This document shows positions 25,001 through 35,543 of a stretch of DNA of 64,000 nucleotides, one piece after another. The notes beneath the pieces are model-generated. The model was not told the DNA's origin. It saw nothing but the letters and a program-made list of their open reading frames with translations, and did not search any database. Location of the stretch: NCBI GenBank assembly GCA_019459525.1, contig JAIBEY010000010.1, positions 1-64,000 of the forward strand. The letters run 5' to 3'. Numbering within the stretch: position 1 is the first letter of the stretch; the number at the start of each line of letters is the position of its first letter. This stretch comes from Prolixibacteraceae bacterium. GTDB taxonomy: Bacteria > Bacteroidota > Bacteroidia > Bacteroidales > Prolixibacteraceae. The translations under genes and the position numbers were made by a program.

Positions 25001-26290
25001 ATGGCGAGACGAATCATTGGTATTCATGAGAAACTACCTGTTTTAGAGAGCTTACCGCTCAGCTTTCAGCACTTAACGGCCATGTTTGGTGCAACAATCC
25101 TGGTTCCTATTTTGCTGGGCGTTGACCCAGCTATTGCGCTGTTAATGAATGGTATTGGTACCTTAATTTACACATGGATTACCAAAGGCGGAATTCCGGC
25201 GTATTTAGGATCCAGTTTTGCATTTATTGCGCCGGCAATGTTGGTTATTAGTACCTATGGTGGATTTACTCATGCCCAATCCGGATTCATCTTCTTCGGA
25301 TTGTTTTTTATCCTGATTTCGTTTGTAGTGAAATTCTGGGGAATTAAGTGGATCGATATTGTGATGCCGCCCGCAGTAATGGGTGCGGTGGTTGCTATTA
25401 TAGGTCTGGAACTGGCGCCGGTAGCTGCACAGCAGGCAGGCCTGGCTCCCTGGCCAACCAATGTAGGACAAACAGTACAGCCGTTTGTGATGGATACCAA
25501 TACGGTTATCGTTTCGATGTTTACCCTGATTGTTGGAATTGCAGGTTCTGTATTGTTTAAAGGTTTTATGCAGGTAATCCCAATTTTGTTTGCTGTGGTA
25601 GCCGGATATCTTTTGGCACTCGGCATGGGTATGGTTGATACTGCCGCCATTAGCAATGCGGCATGGTTTGCCCTTCCCAAATTTCAAACCCCTGTTTTTG
25701 ATGTCAACGCCATTGTAATTATAGCGCCTGCCTGTATTGTGGTATTGGCAGAACACATCAGTCACCTGATTGTGACTGGTAAAATTACCGAAACTGACTT
25801 AATGGAAAAACCGGGTTTGCACCGCTCGTTGCTGGGTGATGGAATCAGTAATGTTTTATCCGGATTTGCCGGTTCTCCTCCCAATACGACTTACGGAGAA
25901 AATATTGGAGTAATGGCTATCACCCGTGTTTATTCCGTTTGGATTATCCGTGGGGCAGCCTTGTTGGCCATTGCCTTTTCATTGGTTGGCAAAGTTTCGG
26001 CAGCAATTTCTACTATTCCTGGCGCTGTAATGGGCGGTATTACCATGCTGTTGTACGGTGTAATTGCAGTTCAGGGGTTCCGTATGTTTGTGGAACAAAA
26101 AGTTGATTTCAGCAAAAACAGCAATATGGTTTTGGGCGCTGTCACTTTTGTGGTTGGAGTTAGTGGGGCAAGTATCAATATTGGCTCTGTTCAACTAAAG
26201 GGGATGGCGTTTGCAGCCATTATTGGCGTAGTTTTGTCGTTGATTTTCTGGTCGTTTGGAAAAATGAAGCTGATGACCAAAGAATCCTGA
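25001..26290 (+). CDS. uraA: Uracil/xanthine permease (NCS2 family)
   Basis: This 429-residue inner-membrane transporter has about 12 to 14 hydrophobic segments, and family blocks such as QHLTAMFGATILVP near the N-terminus, the VVLAEHISH helix with its proton-coupling Glu, and GDGISNVLSGFAGSPPNTTYGENIG. It imports uracil with protons. An unusually good Shine-Dalgarno sequence, AAAGGAG at 24986-24992, sits eight bases before the ATG; most genes here lack one. A terminator follows. Xanthine or another nucleobase is possible as substrate. Confidence 0.9.
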   Translation: MARRIIGIHEKLPVLESLPLSFQHLTAMFGATILVPILLGVDPAIALLMNGIGTLIYTWITKGGIPAYLGSSFAFIAPAMLVISTYGGFTHAQSGFIFFGLFFILISFVVKFWGIKWIDIVMPPAVMGAVVAIIGLELAPVAAQQAGLAPWPTNVGQTVQPFVMDTNTVIVSMFTLIVGIAGSVLFKGFMQVIPILFAVVAGYLLALGMGMVDTAAISNAAWFALPKFQTPVFDVNAIVIIAPACIVVLAEHISHLIVTGKITETDLMEKPGLHRSLLGDGISNVLSGFAGSPPNTTYGENIGVMAITRVYSVWIIRGAALLAIAFSLVGKVSAAISTIPGAVMGGITMLLYGVIAVQGFRMFVEQKVDFSKNSNMVLGAVTFVVGVSGASINIGSVQLKGMAFAAIIGVVLSLIFWSFGKMKLMTKES

Positions 26291-26317
26291 TTGCTGGAAA
26301 GTATGTATAATGCAGAG

Positions 26318-26362
26318 CCTGCTTTCGACCCGTTTACCGGTTGGAAGCAGGTTTCGCTTTTA
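26318..26362 (+). terminator. Terminator after uraA
   Basis: CCTGCTTTCGACC and GGTTGGAAGCAGG form a 13-base-pair stem (two G-U) with an eight-base loop, followed by a T-rich tail. It sits between convergent uraA and recJ and may also stop recJ transcription weakly. Confidence 0.75.
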
Positions 26363-26371
26363 TAGATGGAA

Positions 26372-28093
26372 TTAGTAAACTTTAGCCTTGATATCCCTGA
26401 TGTAGAGCTGAAGGGTGGTCTTTCCCCTGAATTCATTTTCGGCTATCGAATAGCAAATGTCGAAGGGTAACCCCTGGGTGATAGCTTCAACATGATGAGC
26501 CTGGTTAAAGGCAATCCCTGCAAATTTCGAGGAATTGCTGGTGGGTTCAATCAGGTCGAGTTTTAAATGCTCCTGATTTTTGCCTACCGCACGGCTGGTG
26601 CCACTGTCGAGTACATTTTCGGTAACAAAAAGAGGCACCATGTTGTGCGGTCCAAACGGCGCAAATTGTTTCAGTATGCGGTAAAATTTGGGGGTAATAT
26701 CCGAGAGGTAAATTTTCGCGTCAGCATCAATCGACTCGGTTTGTTGCTGATTGGTAATCTGTTTGGTGACAATATCCTCGAATCGGCGCGAAAACTCGTA
26801 GATGTTTTCGATTTTCATGGTGAGTCCTGCAGCATACATATGTCCGCCATACGACTCGAGTAAATCACTGCATGCACCGATGGCTTCGTACAGATCAAAA
26901 TCGCGCACTGAGCGGGCCGATCCGGTTGCGAGGCCGTTGGATTCGGTCAGCACAACTGTTGGACGGTAGAAATATTCAGTCAGGCGTGAGGCTACAATAC
27001 CAACAACTCCTTTGTGCCAGTCGCGGTTGTACAGAACGGTAGCATTTTTAAATTCATTGTCGGGATTTCGCTGAATCATTTCCAACGCCTCTTGGGTGAT
27101 ATCCCGGTCAAGGGTTTTTCTGATTTCGTTGTACGAGTTAATTTCGTCGCCCAGCAACATGGCCTCCTGTTCGTTGGTGGCAGTTAGGATAGCGACCGAT
27201 TTTTTGCCGTGTTCAATTCGTCCGGAAGCATTTAGCCGGGGTCCAATTTTAAAAACGATATCGCTGATCGATTTTTCTTCGGTATTCAGACCCGAATACT
27301 GCATGATGGTTTTCAGTCCGATACTGGGTGACGAATTCAGTTTTTTCAACCCATAATGAGCCAAAACTCTGTTCTCGCCTGTAACCGGAACAATATCTGA
27401 TGCAATACTTACCACAACCAGATCCAGCAATTCGGCCAGCTCTGAAAACGGGATGTTATTTTTTTTTGAAAATGCCTGAAGGAGTTTGAAGCCAACACCA
27501 CACCCTGAAAGCTCTTTGTACGGATAACTGCAGTCGGGCCGTTTGGGATCCAGAACAGCAACAGCATCCGGAATTGAATCATCCGGATTATGGTGGTCAC
27601 AAATAATAAAATCTATACCTAAATCTTTGGCCATCTTAATTTTTTCGATGGCTTTAATACCGCAGTCCAGTACAATTACCAGACTTATTTTTTGTTCCGC
27701 AGCAAATAGAATGCTTGTTTTTGAAATCCCATAACCTTCGGAATACCGGTCGGGAATATAATAATCTAGATTTTTTAGCCGGCTGCGAAGGAATTGATAC
27801 ATCATCGCTACGGAGGTTGTGCCATCTACGTCGTAATCACCGTAAATCATTACTTTTTCCTGATTGTCAATGGCTTTTTCCAATCGAGCTACGGCCTTGT
27901 CCATGTCCTTCATCAGGAAGGGATCGTGCAAATCAGTCAGTTTTGGTCTGAAAAAAGCCTGAGCCTCGGCATATGTGCTGATGCCTCTTTGGGCTAAAAG
28001 GTTGGCAATAATCATGTTGACATTTAACGCGACCGATAAATGTTTTATGATATTTATATCGCCCTCCTTTTTGATATTCCAGACTTTATCCAT
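26372..28093 (-). CDS. recJ: Single-strand-specific 5'-3' exonuclease RecJ
   Basis: This 573-residue DHH-family nuclease resects single-stranded DNA in recombination and repair. The motifs are DYDVDGTTS (motif I), VLDCGIKA (motif II), the DHH of CDHHNPDD (motif III) and, later, GPRLNASGRI and SARSVRDFDL with SYGGHMYAAG. A DHHA1 domain and a C-terminal OB-like domain follow. Length and order match bacterial RecJ. A TATCTTTG box on the minus strand (28136-28143) precedes it. Confidence 0.95.
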   Translation of the reverse strand: MDKVWNIKKEGDINIIKHLSVALNVNMIIANLLAQRGISTYAEAQAFFRPKLTDLHDPFLMKDMDKAVARLEKAIDNQEKVMIYGDYDVDGTTSVAMMYQFLRSRLKNLDYYIPDRYSEGYGISKTSILFAAEQKISLVIVLDCGIKAIEKIKMAKDLGIDFIICDHHNPDDSIPDAVAVLDPKRPDCSYPYKELSGCGVGFKLLQAFSKKNNIPFSELAELLDLVVVSIASDIVPVTGENRVLAHYGLKKLNSSPSIGLKTIMQYSGLNTEEKSISDIVFKIGPRLNASGRIEHGKKSVAILTATNEQEAMLLGDEINSYNEIRKTLDRDITQEALEMIQRNPDNEFKNATVLYNRDWHKGVVGIVASRLTEYFYRPTVVLTESNGLATGSARSVRDFDLYEAIGACSDLLESYGGHMYAAGLTMKIENIYEFSRRFEDIVTKQITNQQQTESIDADAKIYLSDITPKFYRILKQFAPFGPHNMVPLFVTENVLDSGTSRAVGKNQEHLKLDLIEPTSNSSKFAGIAFNQAHHVEAITQGLPFDICYSIAENEFRGKTTLQLYIRDIKAKVY

Positions 28094-28135
28094 TCGTTAT
28101 ATTTCAGTACAATCCTGTTTTGCGGAAAAATTTCT

Positions 28136-28143
28136 CAAAGATA
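28136..28143 (-). promoter_or_regulatory. -7 box for recJ
   Basis: The plus-strand CAAAGATA reads TATCTTTG on the minus strand, the favoured Bacteroidota -7 form, 42 bases upstream of the recJ ATG. Confidence 0.6.
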
Positions 28144-28403
28144 GAAAATGAAGTCAGAACTGGAAAGTAATTCAAAGACATTAATCCACATTTTGTTAAC
28201 AAAATCGGATGCTCAATTATTAAGCTTCATTTCCTCAAAAACTTAGAGATGAAAAATAATTTTGAGATTTGGATAACGTTTTTGCATGTGATTGAATTCC
28301 TATTTTCTTAATGTCGTTGACGTTTCTCGGGAAATAAGGGGATTCTTGTTGAGTTCGCACAAAGTCTTTTTACATTGCTTATGCCGGAAAGCTTTGAAAC
28401 AGA

Positions 28404-28430
28404 AGAGGCCACCCTTTGAAGGCAGCCTCT
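28404..28430 (-). terminator. Hairpin after susC-susD
   Basis: In minus-strand RNA, AGAGGCTGCCTT pairs with AAGGGTGGCCTCT using G-U pairs, giving about 12 pairs. The U tract after it is only moderate (TTCTGTTT). On the plus strand the wobble positions become mismatches, so it belongs to the sus transcript. Confidence 0.55.
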
Positions 28431-28453
28431 ATCTTTTTTCGTAGTTGGATTAA

Positions 28454-29932
28454 TTATTTTACACCGGTACGGGTATCCCACCACAATTGTTTTCCCCAGC
28501 AATAATCAACAATGCCTTGAGATTTTAGAGCTAAATCAAGTTGTGTCATATTATAAAGATACTGGTTTTGCGGATAAGGCATTCGGAATGGCTGATCATT
28601 GTGTGCTGATCCATATTTAGACCGAAGTGATACATAGTTTGTTGTAGGCACTCCTGTTCTGCGATACAAACACCATGCTTCGTGGTTTTCTTTAAATAAG
28701 GCAACCCACTGTTCCCACCATATTCTGGTTTTTGTGTTATCCCATTTTCCCTTTCCGGCAAGATAAGCATCGGTCTCGTCGTCCGAAATTTCATTGCTTT
28801 CCATGGATAACCTTACAGCCTTGTCATAAGCGTCAGCGGCAGTAATGCCTACATTATAGCCAAGCATAGCAGCTTCAGCCTTGATGAAGAACGTTTCGCA
28901 TGACCTGTAGTAGGGAGTGAATCCGGATGGGTCATCACGGTATATAGCGCCAATTCTGGAAACAGTATTGAGCTGTGGTTGTGCAGCAGCACCATTTTGA
29001 AACCCGCGGTATTCATTGTCTTTTGTCGCAGGTTTGGCAATGATATGGATGCGTGGATCCTCCATACCTAAAAGATGGTTGATGAAAATATCAGACAGCC
29101 CATGGTCGTCACGGGTACGTTTGTTGTCGTACCAAGGTTCGAAATATGGGGAAGAACCTTGCCACCAGAAATAGGCATTATCTTCATTGGTTTCTATTAC
29201 TGGGTATTTGGTGGGGTTGCCGCAAATCTCTTCTATGGTTTGTTTGGCCAAAGCCGAAGCAACTCCGGATATACGCATAGCGGCCCGCAAGCGAATTGAG
29301 TTACAGAATTTTTGCCATTTAGAGGCATCGCCACCAAAGAGAAAATCTCCGTCTCCAATCTTGTCACTACCAATCCCTGCGGCCATTTCATCAGCAATGG
29401 TTTTCATATTGGCTAAAACATCGGTATAGACATCTTGCTGTGCATCATATTTGGAAAGTAAAATACCACCTTCTTCGGGTTCTCCTTTTAGTGCTTCGGA
29501 ATATGGAATATCTCCCCAGGTATCCACAGCATAAAGCCATAAATAATTCTTCCATATCTTGGCTGCCCAACGGATATTTTTATTCCCATCGGCCATTTCT
29601 TCTGTGTTTTCGAGCAGGATGTTCAATTGTTTATTTCCCCAATAACAATTATACCAACGGTTCCCATAGGTATTATTGGATGGGGTAAGACCAGCCAAAT
29701 CGTCCAAATACTGGATTTTTACAATATAGCCGGCATAAGTACCGTAACCATCCATGTCGCCTCCCTGTTGGGTAGTTGTAGTGCGTAAAACATCTCCCAA
29801 AATATTGGTTGCCGGAACCGAAGAAAGAGCGTCCGGATCTGTATTAATTTCATCAAAGGATCCCGTACAACCGGTGATTAATGTTGTCGCGATTAACGAT
29901 AGGCAAAGCCATTTCGATATTTTTATTTTCAT
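28454..29932 (-). CDS. SusD/RagB-family surface glycan- or peptide-binding lipoprotein
   Basis: This 492-residue lipoprotein has a lipobox LITGC with C22 as the acylated residue. The SusD-2-like fold is suggested by the early NTDPDALSS block, the WYNCYWGNKQLNILLENTE helices, an ETFFIKAEAAMLG TPR-like helix, and an ending in PFRMPYPQNQY. SusD proteins cap their SusC barrel and capture ligand. It begins 19 bases after susC. No CAZyme, peptidase, ECF sigma/anti-sigma pair or hybrid sensor is adjacent, so the nutrient cannot be guessed. Confidence 0.9.
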   Translation of the reverse strand: MKIKISKWLCLSLIATTLITGCTGSFDEINTDPDALSSVPATNILGDVLRTTTTQQGGDMDGYGTYAGYIVKIQYLDDLAGLTPSNNTYGNRWYNCYWGNKQLNILLENTEEMADGNKNIRWAAKIWKNYLWLYAVDTWGDIPYSEALKGEPEEGGILLSKYDAQQDVYTDVLANMKTIADEMAAGIGSDKIGDGDFLFGGDASKWQKFCNSIRLRAAMRISGVASALAKQTIEEICGNPTKYPVIETNEDNAYFWWQGSSPYFEPWYDNKRTRDDHGLSDIFINHLLGMEDPRIHIIAKPATKDNEYRGFQNGAAAQPQLNTVSRIGAIYRDDPSGFTPYYRSCETFFIKAEAAMLGYNVGITAADAYDKAVRLSMESNEISDDETDAYLAGKGKWDNTKTRIWWEQWVALFKENHEAWCLYRRTGVPTTNYVSLRSKYGSAHNDQPFRMPYPQNQYLYNMTQLDLALKSQGIVDYCWGKQLWWDTRTGVK

Positions 29933-29951
29933 AATTCTATCTCCTTGTTTA

Positions 29952-32900
29952 TTAGAAAGTAAGATTTAATTTAATACCGTAACTACGGGAAGAGGGAACA
30001 GATGCCTGTTCGAAACCAACTCCTCGCGTATCACTGGAAACACCACCTGCTTCAGGATCCAGACGTAATGTATTTGAATCATGCACCCATAACAGAGCCA
30101 GATTAGATCCAATCAACGAAATCGTTGCTTTGTTGATGTAGTTTATTCTTGAAAGTAATGATTTTGGAAGGTTATAGGTAATGTTGGCCTCGCGCAGTTT
30201 CAGGAAAGAACCATCAAAAACATACATTTCAGCTACACCACCGCTTTCGAACCATGTTTGTGCATCAGTCTCAATTGTATTGGGTACCCAGTTGCCACTG
30301 GCATCCTGCATTACAAATCTTTCATTCGTCATAACATCTTTTCCTGCAACAATAGCCCGTTCACGAACCCCATTTTTAATCGTTTCTTCGGCAGTTCCAG
30401 CAGTATAACTATGACTCATAGACTGAGACCATAAATCGCCGCCAATACGCAAATCAAGGAAAAATCCAAAAGATAAACTCTTAATAGAGAAGTTGTTTCT
30501 CCAGCCACTTATAAAATCAGGGGCTGCATAACCTATTTTTTTACTAGCCTCAGTTGAAATTAATCCACTGCTGTTGACTTTGATAGCACCATCCTCTGTT
30601 CTTGCATATCCGGTACCAACAAGTACTCCCCAGGGTTCTCCGGCAATTGCCTGATTTGCAATACCCCAAGTCCATCCCAATTGATACGATTTCAATGCAG
30701 GGAAGTCAGGAGCTAATTCCACAACTTTACTCTTGTCTTTAGAGTAATTTAAGGTACTTGTCCAGTTTAGTCCGTTCTTACTGCGAAGGATATCTCCACG
30801 TAACTGAAGTTCGAGTCCTTTGGATTTTATTTTTCCGGCATTTAATACCATAGATGAAAATCCTACCACATTGGATGTAGAAACATTCATGATCTGATCT
30901 TCAGTTGTCTTGCTGTAGTAAGCCACATCAGCGTGCAGACGGTCATTAAAAAGACCTGCTTCCATTCCAACTTCCCATGTTTTTATGCTTTCAGGGCGTA
31001 AGCCTTCATTGGGGTAAGTGTAACTCCTGTACATCTGGGCAACTCCTTTAAAAGAGCTAGCCTCTGCATAATAATAAGCACGGTTGCGATAGGCAGTGGT
31101 AGCTGAACCAATCTCAGCCCAACCTCCACGTAATTTCAGGAACGACAACACATCGTTTTTTAACCATTCGAACGATTCAGTTGGCAGCCAGCTTAAACTA
31201 ACTGATGGGTAGAAGAATGATTCGTTGATGGTCGAGCTCCAGTCGTTACGGGCACTCATATCCATATAAAGCTGATGTTTCCAGCCCAAAGAACCTGATG
31301 CGTAAACTGAATTTGACCGCACATGGCTATGATCCATTTCTGCAATGGCATCACCAACTTTGTTTGATAAAGTGTAAACGCCGCGGACTGTTAGATTCGA
31401 TGCTCCAGTTCTGTCATAGTCGTAGTTTACGTCACGATAGTTCGCCCCGGCAGTAGCTGAAACATTAAAATCACCATAAATTTCATTAAAAAAGGCAATG
31501 AAATCGGCGTTCAGTTCAGTATTTTTATACATGCGCTGATCAAATCCACCTTCAGGATAATCGCCATAATCTTTATAATGCCGCTCAAAAGTCTTCATGT
31601 TATAAGTGTCTAAACCTAAGCGCCCTTCAAATTTCAGGGATTTAATGGGTTGGAAGAACAATGAAGATTTAGCGAAGAGCCTGTCGCGTGTGAGGCTGTT
31701 TGTGTTTTTATATACTGTAAAGTATGGGTTTATGTGATAATTATTATTCCAGTTGTAATACGAATATTCACCTGAGGCATCTTTTTGATCCCAGTTAGCC
31801 TTTAGTGTTTCCATATTGATTTGGCGTGCTGACCATATCATTAATCCGTTAATTGGATTGTTTCCGCCGTATCCCTGACCAAGCAAGTTGTCACTTTGAG
31901 TTCGGGTGTAGTTTGCACTCATATCAAAAGTAAAATATTCATTCAATTTCATATTGGTATTAAATTGTCCTGAATATCGCTTTTGATCGGTATTGGGAAC
32001 TGTACCTGTTTGATCACGGTAAGAAAGCGAAGCGCGTGTGTTACTCTTTTCTGACTGAGATTGTACTGATATCGTGTGATTCTGTGAATAACCTGCCTGA
32101 AAAAAATCTTTTATGTTATCAGGTCTTGATATCCAGTCTGTTGCCTGCCGTACTCCATTGGTGATAGGGCTGTCATATTGTGGAAGCTTAAGTCCTACAT
32201 CTAAACGTGGTCCCCATGATTCATCATAAAAGTCGTTTACCCCGTTGGACCCATCTTCCCAGCTGAATGCGTCTGTTTGTGCGAAATCCTGATATGTTGA
32301 TGTGCCTCCATTAGTTTTCCAATGATATTCATCACCACCATAACCTTGTCCATATTCATTTTGCAACTTGGGTAAGGTTGATACCTGGTCAACGGTAAAA
32401 TTTCCGTCATAGGAAACAGTTACACCTTCTTTCCCTTTACCTGATTTTGTGGTGATTAAAATTACACCTCTTCCTGCCAACATACCATAGATAGCAGCAG
32501 AACCTCCTTTTAAAACAGATATTGACTCAATATCTTCCGGGTTAATATCGTTCAAGCCGGACCCATAATCAACGCCACTATACGTATTGTCACCAGACCG
32601 TTTGGTGTCGTTCGAGATAGGAACTCCATCCACAACGATCAAGGGTTGCTGGTCGGAGCTAAATGAGGAGTTACCCCTTATAGAAATACGGGAAGAAGCC
32701 CCAACGGTACCCCCAAACTGGTTGACCTGCACTCCGGCTACTTTTCCTGAAAGTGAACCTGTGAGGCTGATTTGGCCAGCTTGAGTGAGTTCTTCTGATT
32801 TTACTTCCTGAACAGCGTATCCCAACGATTTTTTTTCTCTTGTAATACCAAGAGCTGTGACCACAACTTCATCGACAGAGATGTTGTCAGAAACAAGACC

Positions 32901-33182
32901 TACATTGATTACGCTTTGATTTCCAATCAGGACCTCCTGTGTTTTCATTCCAACAAATGTGAATACAATTGCTCTTGATTCTTGCGGAACTTTCAAGTTG
33001 TACTTCCCATCCATGTTGGTAATGGTTCCCAGGGTGGTCCCTTTCACTGATACTGAAACTCCGGGGATAGAACTGCCATCGGCGGAAGAAGTCACTTGCC
33101 CCGTGATTTCCTTCGTTTGAGCGTTTACTAATCCTATTCCTGAAATCAGGAATAGAAAAAAACAAAATAATCTCATTTTCAT
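29952..33182 (-). CDS. SusC/RagA-family TonB-linked outer-membrane transporter
   Basis: This 1076-residue protein has a signal peptide (about 1-21), a carboxypeptidase-regulatory-like domain (about 25-105), the plug with VNQFGGTVGASSRISIRGNSSF and DIESISVLKGGSAAIYG, then a long barrel ending in YGIKLNLTF with the terminal Phe expected for outer-membrane insertion. It lacks the extra N-terminal STN signalling domain, so it is not wired to an anti-sigma factor. Together with the lipoprotein downstream it forms the usual pedal-bin importer. It lies between recJ and lysS, isolated from utilisation genes. The length fits short SusC forms. Confidence 0.93.
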   Translation of the reverse strand: MKMRLFCFFLFLISGIGLVNAQTKEITGQVTSSADGSSIPGVSVSVKGTTLGTITNMDGKYNLKVPQESRAIVFTFVGMKTQEVLIGNQSVINVGLVSDNISVDEVVVTALGITREKKSLGYAVQEVKSEELTQAGQISLTGSLSGKVAGVQVNQFGGTVGASSRISIRGNSSFSSDQQPLIVVDGVPISNDTKRSGDNTYSGVDYGSGLNDINPEDIESISVLKGGSAAIYGMLAGRGVILITTKSGKGKEGVTVSYDGNFTVDQVSTLPKLQNEYGQGYGGDEYHWKTNGGTSTYQDFAQTDAFSWEDGSNGVNDFYDESWGPRLDVGLKLPQYDSPITNGVRQATDWISRPDNIKDFFQAGYSQNHTISVQSQSEKSNTRASLSYRDQTGTVPNTDQKRYSGQFNTNMKLNEYFTFDMSANYTRTQSDNLLGQGYGGNNPINGLMIWSARQINMETLKANWDQKDASGEYSYYNWNNNYHINPYFTVYKNTNSLTRDRLFAKSSLFFQPIKSLKFEGRLGLDTYNMKTFERHYKDYGDYPEGGFDQRMYKNTELNADFIAFFNEIYGDFNVSATAGANYRDVNYDYDRTGASNLTVRGVYTLSNKVGDAIAEMDHSHVRSNSVYASGSLGWKHQLYMDMSARNDWSSTINESFFYPSVSLSWLPTESFEWLKNDVLSFLKLRGGWAEIGSATTAYRNRAYYYAEASSFKGVAQMYRSYTYPNEGLRPESIKTWEVGMEAGLFNDRLHADVAYYSKTTEDQIMNVSTSNVVGFSSMVLNAGKIKSKGLELQLRGDILRSKNGLNWTSTLNYSKDKSKVVELAPDFPALKSYQLGWTWGIANQAIAGEPWGVLVGTGYARTEDGAIKVNSSGLISTEASKKIGYAAPDFISGWRNNFSIKSLSFGFFLDLRIGGDLWSQSMSHSYTAGTAEETIKNGVRERAIVAGKDVMTNERFVMQDASGNWVPNTIETDAQTWFESGGVAEMYVFDGSFLKLREANITYNLPKSLLSRINYINKATISLIGSNLALLWVHDSNTLRLDPEAGGVSSDTRGVGFEQASVPSSRSYGIKLNLTF

Positions 33183-33801
33183 AGATTTCCGTTTATGTAA
33201 TTAATTAAATAAAACTTTAACTTTAACAAATCTTTCAGAGGGGGGTAGAAAGATATGGAATCGAGCGATTGATATATGTTTGGCTTTGAATAAGCAATGT
33301 TCAACCCTTCGTCAAAATAAATGTCTATAATTTGAATAAAGTATGAATTTTGTCATAATTGACGTTCTTTTCTGTCAAATCGATATTTCATGTGGTTATA
33401 AAATATCAAAATGAAATGAATGAACAAATGTCAATTAATGTACAGATTCAATAAATGAGCAATGCCATATATCTATCTGATGGATATTTGCAAAAAATAG
33501 ACTTTGCTCTATCCCAATTAACGGTGTAAAGTAAATGCCTCTCTTTTGTCACCTTCCTGTTTTTTAGTAACTTAATGAGGGTATAATGTTATGTTCTGAT
33601 TGTTGCTGGAAATTAACATTGGGAAACACAATTAGTAGATTTACTTCAACGACTACTCCTCTTTTCTGTTATTCGGGGCATGTGGATGGATATCATTACG
33701 GTATGATTTCGAAACAAACTCCACGTTTGTACTTCCTTCTAATTTGTAATAGTTTGCTATCTTTGCCCGAAATTTTTTAATTTTTAATTAGAAATAACCA
33801 A
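33183..33801. other. Divergent control region between susC and lysS
   Basis: This 619-base non-coding stretch serves two divergent genes. The lysS -7 box is at 33758-33765. I found no exact TAnnTTTG box for susC on the minus strand, so that promoter may be activator-dependent or use another sigma factor. The only open frame (33586-33780) has no recognisable protein and lies over the lysS promoter. The DNA is AT-rich, with no strong dyad. Confidence 0.6.
33758..33765 (+). promoter_or_regulatory. -7 box for lysS
   Basis: TATCTTTG is an exact match to TAnnTTTG, 36 bases before the lysS ATG at 33802. Confidence 0.65.
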
Positions 33802-35526
33802 ATGAGCATATCTGAATTAAGCGAACAGGAAATTATCAGAAGAAATTCCTTGCAGAAGATGAAGGAAATGGGTATCGATCCTTATCCCGCAGCTGAATTC
33901 CCCGTAAATGTTACCACTTCTGAAATAAAAGAAAAATATAATCCAGAGCTGAATAATTATCAGGATGTTGTGCTTGCAGGCCGCATCATGAGCCGTCGAA
34001 TTATGGGAAAAGCCTCGTTTGCTGAAATACAGGATTCAACCGGTCGTATTCAGTTGTATATCAATCGCGATGAAATTTGCCCGGATGAAGATAAGGCTCT
34101 TTACAACGACGTATTTAAAAAATTGCTCGATATTGGCGATGTGGTTGGTGTTAAGGGTTATACCTTTATTACACAGATGGGCGAACTTTCAGTTCATGTT
34201 AAAGAAATGGTTGTACTGAGCAAATCGTTGCGCCCGTTGCCTATCGTAAAAGAGAAGGACGGACAATTGTTTGACGCGGTTACCGATCCTGAAATGCGTT
34301 ACCGCCAACGATATGTTGATTTGATTGTTAATCCGCAGGTGAAAGATACGTTTATCAAACGGTCGAAAATCATTAACACCATGCGCCAGTTTTTCAACGA
34401 GCAAGGTTATCTTGAAGTTGAAACACCAATTCTGCAATCTATTCCCGGAGGTGCAACTGCACGTCCGTTTATCACGCATCACAATGCCTTAAATATTCCG
34501 CTTTACTTGCGTATTGCCAACGAACTTTATCTGAAACGCCTGATTGTGGGCGGTTTTGATGGTGTTTACGAGTTTGCCAAAGACTTCCGCAACGAAGGTA
34601 TGGACCGCACACACAACCCGGAGTTCACTGTAATGGAAATTTATGTAGCTTATAAAGACTACAAATGGATGATGAACTTTACAGAAGAAATGATCGAACG
34701 GGTTGCATTGGCATTGCATGGAACCACCAAGGTACAACTTGGCGAAGTGGAAATTGACTACAAACGCCCTTTCAAACGGGTGACGATGTACGATGCCATT
34801 AAAGAACATACCGGTTTTGATATTTCAGGCAAGTCGGAAGACGAACTTCGTGATATTTGCAAGCAGTTGGGTATCGAAACCGATAAAACCATGGGTAAGG
34901 GCAAGATGATTGATGAGATTTTTGGCGAAAAGTGTGAGCATAATTACATTCAGCCAACTTTTATTATTGATTATCCGGTTGAAATGTCGCCACTGACCAA
35001 GAAACACCGTTCAGTTGAGGGATTGACCGAGCGTTTTGAACTGATGGTAAATGGGAAAGAATTGGCCAACGCTTATTCTGAATTGAATGACCCGATTGAC
35101 CAGCGCGAACGCTTTGAAGATCAGATGAAACTGTCGGAAAAAGGTGACGATGAGGCCATGTTTATTGATCAGGATTTCTTGCGCGCATTGGAGTACGGAA
35201 TGCCCCCTACTTCAGGAATGGGGATTGGTATCGATCGCCTTACCATGTTTATGACTAATAATTTATCGATTCAGGACGTGCTATTCTTCCCCCAGATGAA
35301 ACCTGAAAAAGCCGCTGAAACCAACGATCCGGACGAAAAATTCCTGGAATTGGGTATTCCGGCTGAATGGATTGACGTAATCCGGAAAATAGGGTTAAAA
35401 AAAGTTAAAGATTTAAAAGAGGTTAAAGCAGGCAAATTTTTTAACGACATTTGTGGATTCAATAAAAAAAATAAACTGGGTTTAGACAACCCATCAATGG
35501 AAGATATAAACAAATGGTTGTCTTAA
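33802..35526 (+). CDS. lysS: Lysyl-tRNA synthetase, class II
   Basis: The 574-residue enzyme charges tRNA-Lys. An N-terminal OB-fold anticodon domain (about 55-150) precedes the class II core with motif 2 around [20 protein letters not shown] and motif 3 in [12 protein letters not shown]. About 60 residues beyond motif 3 form an extra C-terminal tail found in Bacteroidota forms. It overlaps no real neighbour and is followed closely by gpsA and pgi on the same strand. Confidence 0.97.
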   Translation: MSISELSEQEIIRRNSLQKMKEMGIDPYPAAEFPVNVTTSEIKEKYNPELNNYQDVVLAGRIMSRRIMGKASFAEIQDSTGRIQLYINRDEICPDEDKALYNDVFKKLLDIGDVVGVKGYTFITQMGELSVHVKEMVVLSKSLRPLPIVKEKDGQLFDAVTDPEMRYRQRYVDLIVNPQVKDTFIKRSKIINTMRQFFNEQGYLEVETPILQSIPGGATARPFITHHNALNIPLYLRIANELYLKRLIVGGFDGVYEFAKDFRNEGMDRTHNPEFTVMEIYVAYKDYKWMMNFTEEMIERVALALHGTTKVQLGEVEIDYKRPFKRVTMYDAIKEHTGFDISGKSEDELRDICKQLGIETDKTMGKGKMIDEIFGEKCEHNYIQPTFIIDYPVEMSPLTKKHRSVEGLTERFELMVNGKELANAYSELNDPIDQRERFEDQMKLSEKGDDEAMFIDQDFLRALEYGMPPTSGMGIGIDRLTMFMTNNLSIQDVLFFPQMKPEKAAETNDPDEKFLELGIPAEWIDVIRKIGLKKVKDLKEVKAGKFFNDICGFNKKNKLGLDNPSMEDINKWLS

Positions 35527-35543
35527 ATTCAGGAAAAGGGGAC

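Larger units (their letters stand above)
28094..28453. other. Intergenic region between susD and recJ
   Basis: Both neighbours read on the minus strand. The stretch holds the susD-end hairpin at 28404-28430 and the recJ promoter at 28136-28143. The middle is AT-rich with no coding frame of note and no other structure that I could see. Confidence 0.6.

Noticed and set aside
25205-25765. 186-residue frame on the minus strand
   Set aside because: It is antisense to uraA; its high content of His, Asn and Arg reflects reading hydrophobic codons backwards.
33586-33780. 64-residue open frame upstream of lysS
   Set aside because: It covers the lysS promoter box, has no recognisable motif and reads like translated intergenic DNA.
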